In this document: one piece after another, positions 1 to 9,845 of the stretch
Position numbering within the stretch: position 1 is the stretch's first letter
How the letters are laid out: each line of letters starts with the position of its first letter
NCBI GenBank assembly: GCA_025201765.1
Contig: MU623489.1
Location: 1-64,000, forward strand
Reading direction: 5' to 3'
Source of the DNA: Daldinia sp. FL1419
Taxonomy: Eukaryota > Ascomycota > Sordariomycetes > Xylariales > Hypoxylaceae
DNA: 64,000 bases
Made by a program: the position numbers and the translations under genes
The notes under the pieces: model-generated
What the model saw: only the letters and a program-made list of their open reading frames with translations
Databases searched by the model: none
Told to the model about the DNA's origin: nothing

Positions 1-38
1 GGGGTTGGTCTAAAATTTAGCTTTTGTTTTTTACACTT

Positions 39-44
39 TTTTTA

Positions 45-85
<41 letters not shown>

Positions 86-91
86 ATATAT

Positions 92-129
<38 letters not shown>
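39..129. repeat. Low-complexity poly-T / TATA tract
   Basis: Two long runs of T flank a short AT-rich spacer (about 81 to 99). A short GA run follows. On the minus strand this becomes poly-A and lies where the 3' part of the neighbouring regulator gene should continue, so it marks either real decay of that gene or a badly assembled stretch. Confidence 0.9.
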
Positions 130-189
130 CGAGAGAGAGAGCTGAAGTAATACTATCATCTTAGCCACCGTATACCATACGACGATGAT

Positions 190-1398
190 TTCAAGGCCGT
201 TTCTGAAAGCCCGCTTCAAGAGGCGTTCCGGGATAAAAACAGCATATTATTCATACATACCTCCAGAAGACCTGTTTCCTCACAGCGAGCTCTTCGTCGG
301 TGAATCGTCTTGCCAAGTGACCGAGCTTCTTAGGGGAGATGTCTATCCCAAGATCCCGCATCATTCTAAACGCCGTGCCCGAGTATAACCATCCTTGAGA
401 TACCCGCCCGCAAGCACACTCCCGTGCGGATAATATGAGTAAGCCCTGAATGGTAGGAATAGAACTACCCTTGTCGATAGCACCAGGTAGTAGCTGTAAG
501 GCCCGCGAAGCAAACGTTTGCCCGAAATCTGTCGCATCCCGGCGTGTAGAGTATCGTGCGGCTTGTGCGAGTACTGTGCATAGTAGAAAAGGGGTAACAT
601 ATGGCCCGGAATTAAACAGGTCTCCTAAATATGGATTAGAGTTCCTGAAGGCTGTTTGTAGAAAAATACTGACTTAGAAATAGAGGCTTGCATAACACAC
701 AGTGAAAGTGATGAGGGTAACACCAATAAGTATCGAGGAGATGATTCAAGAGGCCATGGGGTATTTCTACCAGAAGCGATGCTGTGTCGTGGAGTTCGAA
801 CATCGAAGGCGTGGCTGCTATGCCACGACTATAATTCCCGGCGTCGTCTTCGTGACTCGTTGTAGGGCTATTTTCTTCAAAGTGTTTAGGGTCGATGTGA
901 TATAAACTAGTCTTTCCATAGAAGTTAACTCGCCCGTCTGTTCCGACAGAAGCCATCTCGGTGGTATCGTCTGTGCCGTCAGTAGTGGCATTGTCTACTT
1001 GCTGTAAATTTTGAAGTTCGGGAGTGCTTCGAAATGCACGGGATCTTCCTTCGTTCGGGTTTATTGTCCTAATTGGTTCATCCAGGAGGGCGTCCCGATC
1101 TTTGTCTTTAACCCGCCGGAGCTCCTCGATCCTGTTTTTATATGCTTGCAATTCATTTTGCAGTGATACGGCGTAAGCTATCGAAGGCGCCCTGGAAACT
1201 CATTAGTTTTCTTGTTTGTAATTGGCGTTAACCAATTCTTGTAAGTTGTATTACTTACTTGTCGTACGAACAGGTCTCGCCGTTTGAAAGACATTTCTGA
1301 CAGGCCGGCATTGCACCGTTACACCTAGCCTTACGTCTCCTACAATTTGAACAAGCGAATCCATATTTTCGAGCTGGTTTGGAATTGGGTTGTCGCAT
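190..1398 (-). pseudogene. Zn2Cys6 fungal transcription factor, frameshifted and 3'-truncated
   Basis: Exon 1 (1398-1259) starts at an ATG and encodes a complete binuclear zinc cluster: CSNCRRRKARC, then CQKC and a final Cys six residues later. A 67-nt GT-AG intron (1258-1192) leads to exon 2, which opens with the usual linker coiled coil (SLQNELQAYKNRIEELR). Around 636-645 the frame hits a stop. The fungal regulator middle-homology domain resumes in the +1 frame (LFNSGPYVTPFLL, then FRMMRDLGIDI, down to about 261). The only GT..AG pair across the break would give a 22-nt intron, which is too short. After a plausible donor at 260 the gene runs into the poly-A/T tract. Intact relatives are usually 500 to 700 residues. 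A sequencing indel rather than true decay is possible. Its neighbours are catabolic enzyme genes that share a promoter motif, so it may be their former or current regulator (inference). Confidence 0.65.
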
Positions 1399-3161
1399 TA
1401 TTTGATTTAAATTCCCTAGTTTACTCGATAATTTACGGCAAGTGAGCGAAGTTTGTAAGGTGAGATTCTACTCCTTTGTACGACGTGAATTCACGTCCTG
1501 AAATCAGGATAGAGGGCGGATATAAAAAGTAGAGGGGCCTATACGGCAATTACTCCTCTGTTTCCGAAGCCAATTGGAGATGCGGATGGAAATCATGATC
1601 CATGTCCAAGATGCTATGACCGGGTGCCTGCGGCCAGGTGGGGTTGAATGCACATGTGAAGTAGAATAAAGAGATGATCAGATCGTAAGCATACCTAAGG
1701 TAGTTATCATATATAATAAGACTTACCTAGGTACCTACCTGGGTAATCATCTGAGCAGCTATAAAATAATAAATTCGACTTGGTTGTACAATAAGCCTGA
1801 CTGCGGTACATACCTCCACACTGAAGCTCTGTCTCTTCATCGCGAAGATTACATCAGGGATTACATACCGGTAGGGCTAAGGAACAGATTTGATGGCTCT
1901 TATTATTCTATTCTAATAAGCTGAATGGTTAGGCCGGGAATTCTAGATCGTAAGCGAGTGTAGACTCTTCGCCTGGCTCGCAAATCTCCATACGAAGTTT
2001 ATGGACACTAATAAGCGGCCCGTGTTAGTCTGTGCGGACAGTTTATGCGGACTTGCCTTAAACGATCAGTGTTGGACGTACGCTTGGTGGGCCAGATGAG
2101 TTATGTAACCCTTGATGTCCTCCGCTTTCTCCAGGACAGCCACGACACCCATGTTGTAACCCTTACTTCTATATGCCGTATCAGGCAATGGACTATTCAC
2201 GTCAATCCTTAAGAGCCCTAATATGATATATGACCGTTAGCGCAACGTAGTGGTGTGCACCCAATAACTATGACCTACCAGGAATCTGAGATACCATTGC
2301 TTCTGCCGTCGTTTTGAATTTGTTGACGTCTTCTACCGACGCTGACGGCTTCACCCGAAACAATACTATAACCCTTATTAGCATTATAAGTACTTCCCAG
2401 GAGCAATAGCATTACCTATGTGATATAAAGGCATGATTTTGCAAAGATCGATGCTGTGGATGAGGGGTATCTATCTGGTTGCAAAGAACGAGACATCCAA
2501 TCGTGAAGGAGATACGGGCTTATAAGTTATTCCCTTTATAACGTTACCTACGGCGGAATCTAGTCGCGTACAGCTCAGAATCCCCAAGGTGAATGGAATT
2601 GCTCCTAACAATAAAGACTTTACGATTGATATTTGCCTAGGTTAGTTACTTGTATTAAGCAAAACGACGAACCCCGTCAGCGCTGCACGCCTCAATTTCT
2701 ACATATACAGCATAGTTCTCTCCGTCTATTGTATGCTGGCGTTTTCGTCCCATCATACCCTTTGGGTACTATCCCAAGCCGTCTCTAGCCAAGCCAATAG
2801 TCATGAAATAAACACGGGAAGTCCGCGATGCCCCACCACCTGGGGTCGGCATCTTCCCGCAAATGCCACCCTCGGTCGGGTAGCTGGGCACCTAACATAC
2901 CTAAGTAGGTACCTTCTAATTGCCGATATGGAGGTTACAAATGCGACCGTCGCCACGAGCATCCGTCCATACAACGATAGTAATTCTTGGGTAAACGTGT
3001 ACCTCATGGGCCTCCCGACACCATGGGAGCTCTTGCGCCCGGCATCTTACCGGATTGCTGCTAGATTTTAACATTAAAATACAGATTCGAGTAAGGGAAT
3101 AATGGCCCATTTCTCTCAATTATTAGGCCTTCCCAAACCAACAAACAATACTAATTAGATA
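1399..3161. other. Gene-free stretch
   Basis: No convincing coding region. It contains ACCTAGGTACCTACCT-type repeats near 1722-1745 and short open frames (for example 2733-3071) with no recognisable protein. The first part is the regulator's upstream region. Confidence 0.6.
1436..1451 (+). promoter_or_regulatory. Degenerate copy of the CGGCAACTNNCCG motif
   Basis: CGGCAAGTGAGCGAAG lies 38 bp upstream of the regulator's start codon. It matches 12 of 16 positions of the site at 4248, keeping both ends (CGGCAA and CGAAG) but having GCG instead of the second CCG. It could be an autoregulatory half-site or chance. Confidence 0.25.
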
Positions 3162-3892
3162 ATGGAGAACGTCGATGTCCCTGCGAATCTTCAGAAGACA
3201 TATGCCGGTCCTGATACATCGCCAACGTCACTTAACACCTCTTTTAGGGAGGCACTTAGATCATATGCCGCGGCGCAGTCCCTTCATTTCACAGTGAGTA
3301 GCAATAATATTCAATTTCGACTCATAGCATCTAACACTATTGATAGGAGGACCAGATAGGAAATATTTACATGAGTCGGAGCGGGCTCGATGTGGATATT
3401 GCCCCTATTGCTGTTACTTTTCCGCTAGACGGTGGCTTGTCTGTGTCTACCTTTACTACTGCCTTTCGCATCTTTTCTTTGCTATCCGAAGTTTCTCTTC
3501 CATGCAGCATAGTCATCGTGGGATGGTTCTGCTTGCGTGAACGACAGCTCGGCAAAGTATTTTGGGATATGTCAGCTGCAGGACCTTTACAAAAAGTGCC
3601 TTCACAACTACAGGGATTTCAGGAGAATATTCACCCGAAAGATATATCATTCTCGGCCGTTTGCAGAGTAACGGAGGAAGAAGGAGTACCCCTGCAGCTA
3701 GAGGGGAGCCCCATTCTCATTAAAATGGCGAGAGGGTTCATGACTACGGAGGCGGATATCGATATATCCCGTTGGAGGGCTCCCAGAGCACCGTGGGTTA
3801 CTATTATGGGACCCGGGGCGGAAGCGCTGGCACTTTCAACTATTAAAGAGTATAGCGCTTACATTGGAGCTATCTTTAATAACTTCGATTAG
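3162..3892 (+). CDS. Hypothetical protein, two exons (about 225 aa)
   Basis: Exon 1 (3162-3293, 44 codons) joins exon 2 (3347-3892) through a 53-nt intron with a good GTGAGT donor and a TAG acceptor, keeping the frame. The product starts MENVDVPANLQKTYAG and ends in NNFD. An optional in-frame 57-nt intron may lie inside exon 2, from the GTTTCT following LLSE to GACAG; removing it would delete the only hydrophobic stretch. I recognise no family, no signal peptide and no catalytic motif. The gene sits between the broken regulator and the alpha/beta hydrolase in the same direction as the latter. The splice agreement argues for a real gene, but it could be a chance arrangement. Confidence 0.45.
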
Positions 3893-4412
3893 TGTACTGA
3901 GAAGTAGCGGAGTATTTATGGGAACCTTCACTTGTTGCCCATATATTTTGAAAGTAGGGTGTGATATTTACCTAGGTAAAAATATAGGTTAGATACCTAC
4001 TTAGGCCAATATTCATATGGTAACTCCTTGATTGTTTAGATTCTCGGAGCAAATCCGATCATCCAGATATGAGCTGTCGTTATAGCATATACGTAGGTAG
4101 GTTCTCCACACTCTTAACCCCTGGTATGTACGTCGTAGCGACCCCCCCTAATACGGTGCTATATTGCGGAGGTAAGGGTTTGCGAATTGTAACAAGAGTC
4201 TGGTTACAAGGCTTGCATCTAGCGCCGGTATCCGCCGTACGAGCACTCGGCAACTCGCCGAAGAGATCCTCAGATTGCTTCAGGGTTAGACACCCGAGTA
4301 TATGTAATAAACCCCCGGCAGAGGCTCAAGATAGTGTATAAAGTAAAGTCCAATTCTCACGAAAGGACGCTTGTACAACAACAACGATTGCGTCTCGGTG
4401 CGAAAGTGAAAT
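3893..4412. other. Upstream region of the alpha/beta hydrolase
   Basis: About 520 bp without a supported gene. It carries ACCTAGGTA-type repeats (3970-4005) and the CGG-N7-CCG site at 4248. A 90-residue open frame (4069-4341) has no recognisable content. Confidence 0.5.
4248..4260 (+). promoter_or_regulatory. CGG-N7-CCG motif upstream of alpha/beta hydrolase
   Basis: CGGCAACTCGCCG, followed by AAGA, lies 153 bp upstream of the hydrolase start codon. It is nearly identical to two sites in the divergent promoter at 6941 and 6992. Inverted CGG triplets with fixed spacing are the known recognition form of dimeric Zn2Cys6 proteins; binding here is inferred. Confidence 0.5.
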
Positions 4413-5284
4413 ATGGCGTCCCAAATTACGTCTTCTGGCTACATAGCTCGAGACACAGTTCAGCTCTTCTACGAGCGGGAAGGAAATATCGGTTCTAGGA
4501 CTATCCTATTCATCCACGGGTTTGGTGGGACTACGAATGCCTTCCAGCCTCTTGTCTCTGGTTTGCGGGACTTCGATTTAGTCCGCTTCGACTGGGCCGG
4601 TCATGGTCGGAGTTCCGTGCCACAAAGTACGAGTGTAGAGTCGTATGTGGCGGACTGCGAGGGTGAGATTCATTCTATCCGAAATAACTACTATGTGTGC
4701 ATCATATTCTAATGCAAGAACTAGCTATTATTAGCCGTCTGGGATTACAGGATATTGTGGTTGCGAGCCATTCGTTCGGTGGACTCATTGGTCTTCATCT
4801 TGCAGCGAAACGCCCCGATGTTATAAAGGGGATTGTGGCTTTCGGTCCAGTTAGACCGCCTCCTGAGGCCGGCCAGAAAGCACTTGCTGCTCGTTCCACT
4901 ACAGTCAGAGATAAGGGAATGGGGGCAGTTGCCGACGCCGTGGTGTCAAATGCTTTCGCATCTTCATCGCTGGCTAATCGGAAAGGGGAGGTAGCTCTGG
5001 CCAGAGAAATGCTTACGAGACAGGATCCGAAGGGGTATTCCCTGGCGTTAGACGCCTTGGCAGGAAGTTCGGCACCAGCTTGGAAACAGATCAAGGCCGA
5101 GGTCCTTATTGTGACTGGAGAGGAAGACAAAGTATCTACTGCGGTAGCAGGGGCTGAGATAGTGAAGGATATTGGATCCAACGCTAAGCAGATATTCTTC
5201 AAGGATACAGGTCATTGGCATATGCTGGAGAGGACAGACGAGTCTGTAGAAGCGATTACCTCGGTGGTTAAACGTACCGCATGA
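4413..5284 (+). CDS. Alpha/beta hydrolase (enol-lactonase/esterase type)
   Basis: Exons 4413-4662 and 4719-5284, separated by a 56-nt intron, give 271 aa. The fold is clear: an oxyanion-hole region FIHGFGGTTNAF near residue 30, a WAGHGRSS turn, and the nucleophile elbow SHSFGG with Ser102. An acidic residue in GEEDKV and a histidine in the C-terminal TGHWHM region complete the likely triad. There is no signal peptide, so it is probably cytosolic. Closest family type is the small hydrolase group that includes 3-oxoadipate enol-lactonase; the substrate cannot be read from the sequence. It lies next to a beta-hydroxyacid dehydrogenase and an amidohydrolase and shares an upstream motif with them, suggesting a common degradative pathway (inference). 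Confidence 0.88.
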
Positions 5285-5758
5285 CATCCTACCAGCCGTA
5301 GGTCCCTAATATTCTCCCGCTCTTGCCCATTTAGATAATCAGTTGTAAATGAGTTATTCATTATCCTCAGTATAAAATATCAGAGTTGACGAATACCTAA
5401 TAAATTTTGGTGCTTCGTGGACTTTATCACATTGTGTTTATTTTCGTGTCCATTGGCTTGAACGCAGTTAATGTATACGGCATCATAATAAGAAGAAGCT
5501 TACGGAATTCAATGCATCGTCATGATCGAGTTTTGATTTACCTATGGAGCTATGAAATTTGTTCTTCACTTAGTTAATGGTCAGAAGACGGCAAACAAGG
5601 GGCAAACTAACCACTTATATCTAACTATTTAAGATAATAAGGACAATTATATCTCCAAAAACCATAGTACGATGTATATCTAGGTAGGTATAGATGTATG
5701 GCTAATCTCTAGGTAGGTACATAATGTATGAAAAGGCCTATGTATAAACATACATGTC
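5285..5758. other. Convergent intergenic region
   Basis: AT-rich stretch between two convergently transcribed genes, with TAGGTAGGTA repeats near 5682-5720. No gene seen. Confidence 0.6.
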
Positions 5759-6763
5759 TTATTTCTTGTTCAAACTGAAATCTTCTCCCTTGAACGGTGG
5801 CAGACCTGCTGTAACTCGCATACCGGCAGCACATGAGCTCCAATCTAACCCTTCACCACCAATAGCCTTAGCGGTGGTGAGATGATTCCATGCCTGGTCA
5901 ATGAGAGGAGTCGGCGTGGACGTCTCCGCACCTAGCCGCCTGATATATGCCGCGTCCTTCATTCCTCCAGGTATAGTGAATCCCGTTGTACCGCTGAAAG
6001 CACCATCTCGAATCTTCTTTCCATAATTTACCCAAGCTGGAGCAGGGAACCATTGCTCTAATAAAATATTAGCTTAGTTTTATTGCTGATGTATTCTCTA
6101 CTCACGTATGAAATCGTAGAATAGTTCGGCGTCGAATCCTGTTTTCTCGGCTAGAGTAAAACTCTCCGACATAAGCTCGATTGTGCCGAGGATACAGCTG
6201 TTCCCTAGAATCTTGAGAAGCGCCCCCTTTCTTGTATCGTTGCCACAGTCGATAATGGCCCTTCCGATCGCCGGTACGATATACTCCTTCAATGTAGTTC
6301 TGGCTTTCTCATTGCCGGACAATACGACCAGAAGTTTTGCGCTTGCAGCTAAAGCGGGCGGACCAAAAACCGGGCAAGACAGGAAGCTCGAGCCTTTGGC
6401 TTCAGCTTCTGCGTATAGTGTCGAGGATGTGGTTGGGTATAAGGTCGAATGGTCCACAAGTATGAGGCCTGGCTCCGCAAAGCTTAGAATCTGGCGGTAA
6501 ACTGAAAGAGCCACATCATCGTTTGCAAGGCAAGCGTGGATGATGTTGCAACTCTTTGCTATGTTCTCCAGTGTATCCGCTACCTCGAAGAAACCCTGCC
6601 CGGCAAGTTCCTCAGCTTTACCTCGAGAGCGATTCCATATCTTGACCTTCTGAAATCCTTGCTTTTGAGCGTGACCGGCTAGGTTGAGACTCATGACGGA
6701 TCCCATATTTCCGAGGCCAACAAAGCCAAATGACGGGAATGGGGAACTCTGAGAATCAGCCAT
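5759..6763 (-). CDS. Beta-hydroxyacid (3-hydroxyisobutyrate-type) dehydrogenase
   Basis: Exon 1 is 6763-6106 and exon 2 is 6057-5759, with a 48-nt intron; the product is 318 aa. The N-terminal Rossmann motif GFVGLGNMGSVMSLNLAG (about residues 13-30) binds NAD(P). DHSTLYPTTS near 104 is the substrate-loop equivalent of the family D-x-S-T motif. GALLKILGN holds the family's catalytic Lys184 and Asn188. The C-terminal helical domain is complete and ends in a K-K dipeptide. The start chosen is the ATG just before ADSQSS; a longer frame upstream lacks homology. The enzyme would oxidise a small beta-hydroxyacid or reduce the matching semialdehyde. Its start faces the amidohydrolase gene across 462 bp. 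Confidence 0.88.
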
Positions 6764-6940
6764 ATTTCCTGAAGGATAATGAACGAAAGTTGAGATGTAC
6801 GTCGTAGATTTGTTCAATAGGAAGTAGAAAGCATACCGAACAATCCCGAGATTCTATTTCTCTTATGATCTTATAGCCAGTTGCCGTCCTATAATACTCA
6901 GTGCCCTGTCATGTATAGGAGGTGTTGATACATCGGAGTA

Positions 6941-6953
6941 CGGCAACTCTCCG
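6941..6953 (+). promoter_or_regulatory. CGG-N7-CCG motif, copy 1 in divergent promoter
   Basis: CGGCAACTCTCCG followed by AAGAA; it matches the site at 4248 at 16 of 17 positions over CGGCAACTC(G/T)CCGAAGA. Confidence 0.55.
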
Positions 6954-6991
6954 AAGAACGTAAGACGGCATATAATGTTGTGGCGGCTTTG

Positions 6992-7004
6992 CGGCAACTT
7001 CCCG
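6992..7004 (+). promoter_or_regulatory. CGG-N7-CCG motif, copy 2 in divergent promoter
   Basis: CGGCAACTTCCCG, same orientation and spacing as the copy at 6941, differing at two central bases. Confidence 0.5.
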
Positions 7005-7225
7005 GACAGCAAGGAAATACTCCACGTATTCCCCTACCGATCTTCACGGGAAGGATGTGATCCATCCACATATAATATATGTGCTGTCTTGACTTGAGGT
7101 ATAGTTGAAACCGACAATACTATCCCGAGTTTAGCAGTGGGTCTATTTAGCTTCATACTAGTCTTGGATTGCGACTATTGCCCCCTTTATCACAACACTA
7201 CGTATATATTGACATCGAAATCAAA

Positions 7226-8758
7226 ATGGCATCTGCAGATACTACCAACAAATCCAACGGTTATCATGTGCCTGTCTCGGATGGCCACTGGGTTGACCCT
7301 ACAGCCGAAGTCAGCCCCGTTAATGGACTACCATTTTATAAGCCAACGCCCGCCGATATCACCATGAACAATCATAAAGATGGTGATAAGGGCAAGATTT
7401 TATTCAAGAACGTCAACATTTTCGATTCCACTGGCGCGGATCCCTATCTGGGCGACGTTCTTATCGAAGGGGAAAGAATCAAAGCGGTTGGAAAAGTTGA
7501 TGTAGCCCCTGATTATGATACTTTGGTCGTTGATGGAAAGGGCAAGAAGACCCTCATGTCCGGCCTGGTTGATTCCCATACCCACTTCAGCTGGAACAAC
7601 TCGCCGACCCTAGACGGGTTGACTAGAACGCCACTAGAGGAGCATGTACTACAGACAGCAAAGTCGGCAAAAACGTACTTGGACTACGGATACACAATGT
7701 GCTTCGGAGCGGCGTCTGCACGGCCAAGGCTTGACATCGTTGTTAAACAAGCCATCAAGTCTGGTCTGATTCCAGGCCCTCGCTCCCTAGCTAACTGCCA
7801 AGAGATCACGACGACGGGTGGCGCGATTATTCCAAGTATTAGCCAATTCGCCGACGGACCTGATGCAATGCGCCAGATTGTGCGCAAGTCCATCGAACTT
7901 GGCGCTGACAATATTAAGCTAAGTATGACAGGAGACTACGTTCATGAGACTATGGGGTACGTATCTTTCGATGGTTTTTTCGCCTATGTACAAGTCTTGC
8001 AAAAGAATTCGCTAACCGTAGACTATGCAAATAGGAGCGAAGAAACTTATTATACTCTGGCTGAGACAAAGGCCGCTGTCGAAGAAGCCCATCACAGGGG
8101 GAAGCGTGTGTGCACCCATGCTCGATCCGCAGCTTCTGTGAAAATGTCTTGTCTCGCAGGAGTGGACATGATCTACCACGCTAGCTACGTCGATGCCGAA
8201 GCGCTCGACATGCTTGAAGCGCTCAAGGATAGAGTCTACGTGGCGCCGGCGATCAACTTCCCCCTGCTTAGCTGCACAGGAGACGCCACTCCTTACGGCC
8301 TCACGCCCGAGATGGCCAAGAAAAGGGGCTTGGTCCACGAGGTTGAAGCGGCCAACAAGGCAATGAAGGAACTGAAGAGGCGCGGCGTTAAGATCCTTCC
8401 TGGAGGCGACTATGGATTCGCTTGGGCGCCCCACGGGACTTACGCGAAGGACCTTGCCCACTTTGTGAACCTTTTCGGGTATACTCCTAAGGAGTCCCTC
8501 ATCGCCGCGACGGCCCTAGGAGGAGAGCTTATGGGCTATCCAAATGATCTAGGAAAGGTACTACCCGGATACTACGCCGACGTCATCCTGGTTGATGGGA
8601 ACCCATTGGAGGATATCGAACTATTCCAGGACGCGTCTAAGCTGCATACGATCGTGATAAACGGGCATGTACACAAGAACGTGATCGATATTGAGAACGG
8701 TGCGCAAGGCGTCGTGATAGGTAGTACTCCAGAAAAGGCTTCCAGTCTAGCTTTCTAG
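7226..8758 (+). CDS. Metal-dependent amidohydrolase
   Basis: The open frame runs through an intron whose length is a multiple of three. Splicing 7957-8034 (78 nt, GTACGT..TAG) removes an unrelated insert and restores the conserved run ETMGSEETYYTL, giving 484 aa. The chosen ATG (7226) follows TCAAA and begins ASADTTNKS. Family motifs: DSHTH with metal ligands His118 and His120, a lysine in DNIKLSMTGD, CTHARSA and YHASY histidines, and GGDYGFAWAPHGTY near the C-terminus with the metal-binding Asp. The enzyme should hydrolyse a cyclic amide, imide or related bond; the family includes imidazolonepropionase- and prolidase-like members. No secretion signal. It shares a divergent promoter with the dehydrogenase. 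Confidence 0.9.
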   Translation: MASADTTNKSNGYHVPVSDGHWVDPTAEVSPVNGLPFYKPTPADITMNNHKDGDKGKILFKNVNIFDSTGADPYLGDVLIEGERIKAVGKVDVAPDYDTLVVDGKGKKTLMSGLVDSHTHFSWNNSPTLDGLTRTPLEEHVLQTAKSAKTYLDYGYTMCFGAASARPRLDIVVKQAIKSGLIPGPRSLANCQEITTTGGAIIPSISQFADGPDAMRQIVRKSIELGADNIKLSMTGDYVHETMGYVSFDGFFAYVQVLQKNSLTVDYANRSEETYYTLAETKAAVEEAHHRGKRVCTHARSAASVKMSCLAGVDMIYHASYVDAEALDMLEALKDRVYVAPAINFPLLSCTGDATPYGLTPEMAKKRGLVHEVEAANKAMKELKRRGVKILPGGDYGFAWAPHGTYAKDLAHFVNLFGYTPKESLIAATALGGELMGYPNDLGKVLPGYYADVILVDGNPLEDIELFQDASKLHTIVINGHVHKNVIDIENGAQGVVIGSTPEKASSLAF

Positions 8759-9388
8759 GAGGCCATGAAGAGTATGACTTTAATTGTCAGGATAATCAGG
8801 CTGATATATAGAATTATTTCGGACGTGGAGAGGAGAAGTGGTATTAAATTGATATCGAGTTAAGGGAATAGTTTTCAAGTTAGTCGTATAAGTACCTACA
8901 CAGTGCCCATAATTGAGCGCCTATAGTTCAAGTAATGCGTGTGCCTCTGTTGATTCATGAATAAGACTGATAGCTCCCACTTAATGGCCCTCTCTAGACT
9001 ACAATATTCCTGTAGAGAGGCACCCATCTCACCATCCTAGCTCTACCCCTTAACCCGCCTGTGTATATACCAAAGCAGGTTAGGTAGTATAATCCTTGAT
9101 TCACCTACGCGTATAGATGTCCTTCTACCGGGGCTTGTACGTCGTCCTCCTTAACCCCCAAAAACTCGAGTGCCCGACGGCTTCCTCATGTTCGTATTCG
9201 GCGTACTACTCTGATGGCATCCGGACAACGCCCCGCCGAACTCTACCTCTAGAAAGTGCAAATTAATTATCACCAACAACAGTAACATTCGGTGGAAACT
9301 CCATTATATTCAGGAAAACTGGAACGAAAAACAACATACCAAATATTATATGAATTACCACTAGGGGGTACATTGAATAGCCTATTGC
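8759..9388. other. Intergenic region
   Basis: Follows the amidohydrolase stop. No gene or clear repeat seen. Confidence 0.5.
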
Positions 9389-9845
9389 GACAGCTGCGAT
9401 AGGGATGTGGATTTAGACGAGGAAATCGGCAGGGAATCTCTAAGTGCACCTAATAATGATATACCATCCGCTATACAAGACGTTGTTTTTTCAGTCACGG
9501 GCCAGCCAGACGCAGATAACCCGGCGAATTTCTTCGACCGAGGCATGGACTCTTTACAAGCACTCCAACTCACGCGTGTGTTACGACGTGCTCTTCGTCG
9601 ACCCGGGATTGGACATATCTTCTGTCTTGATCGTAGTCAAGGCGGGGGTCGGACTGTTCAACATGATGTGGGATACACTGGTATCCGTAATAGTAGAGGA
9701 ATCAAAGGCCCGTCTTGGAAAGGAACTCGAGGTTGTATTACCGTCAGTCTGGTTAAGTCGCGTAGAAGAAAGTGCGGCAGCTATCTCTAGTAAGGATAGG
9801 TATCTCCGGTTTAGCTGGTGTAGTCAAGTCGAATCCAGCTATTGA
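9389..9845 (+). pseudogene. Relic of an NRPS-like (adenylating reductase) carrier domain
   Basis: The frame from 9407 reads DLDEEIGRESLSAP, IPSAIQDVVFSVTG and then FFDRGMDSLQALQLTRVL. This is the phosphopantetheine site of a thiolation domain, in the form typical of fungal A-T-R carboxylate-reductase-like enzymes. At about 9600 homology moves to the next frame (LDISSV), so a small indel breaks it. No adenylation domain upstream and no reductase domain downstream could be recognised, and stops lie just upstream. It appears to be a leftover of a deleted gene. PKS origin is possible, but the RGMDSLQALQL context favours NRPS-like. Confidence 0.6.

Larger units (their letters stand above)
6764..7225. 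promoter_or_regulatory. Divergent promoter between dehydrogenase and amidohydrolase
   Basis: This 462-bp space serves two genes transcribed away from each other. It contains two near-identical CGG-N7-CCG sites 38 bp apart, which supports joint control of both genes. Confidence 0.6.

Noticed and set aside
614..660. A 22-nt GT..AG segment that would restore the regulator's frame
   Set aside because: Far below the minimum length of fungal introns; a frameshift is more likely.
2733..3071. Open frame of 112 codons on the plus strand
   Set aside because: No recognisable motif, weak coding composition and no supporting splice or leader context.
4069..4341. Open frame of 90 codons upstream of the alpha/beta hydrolase
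   Set aside because: Overlaps the likely promoter and the CGG-N7-CCG site; no family features.
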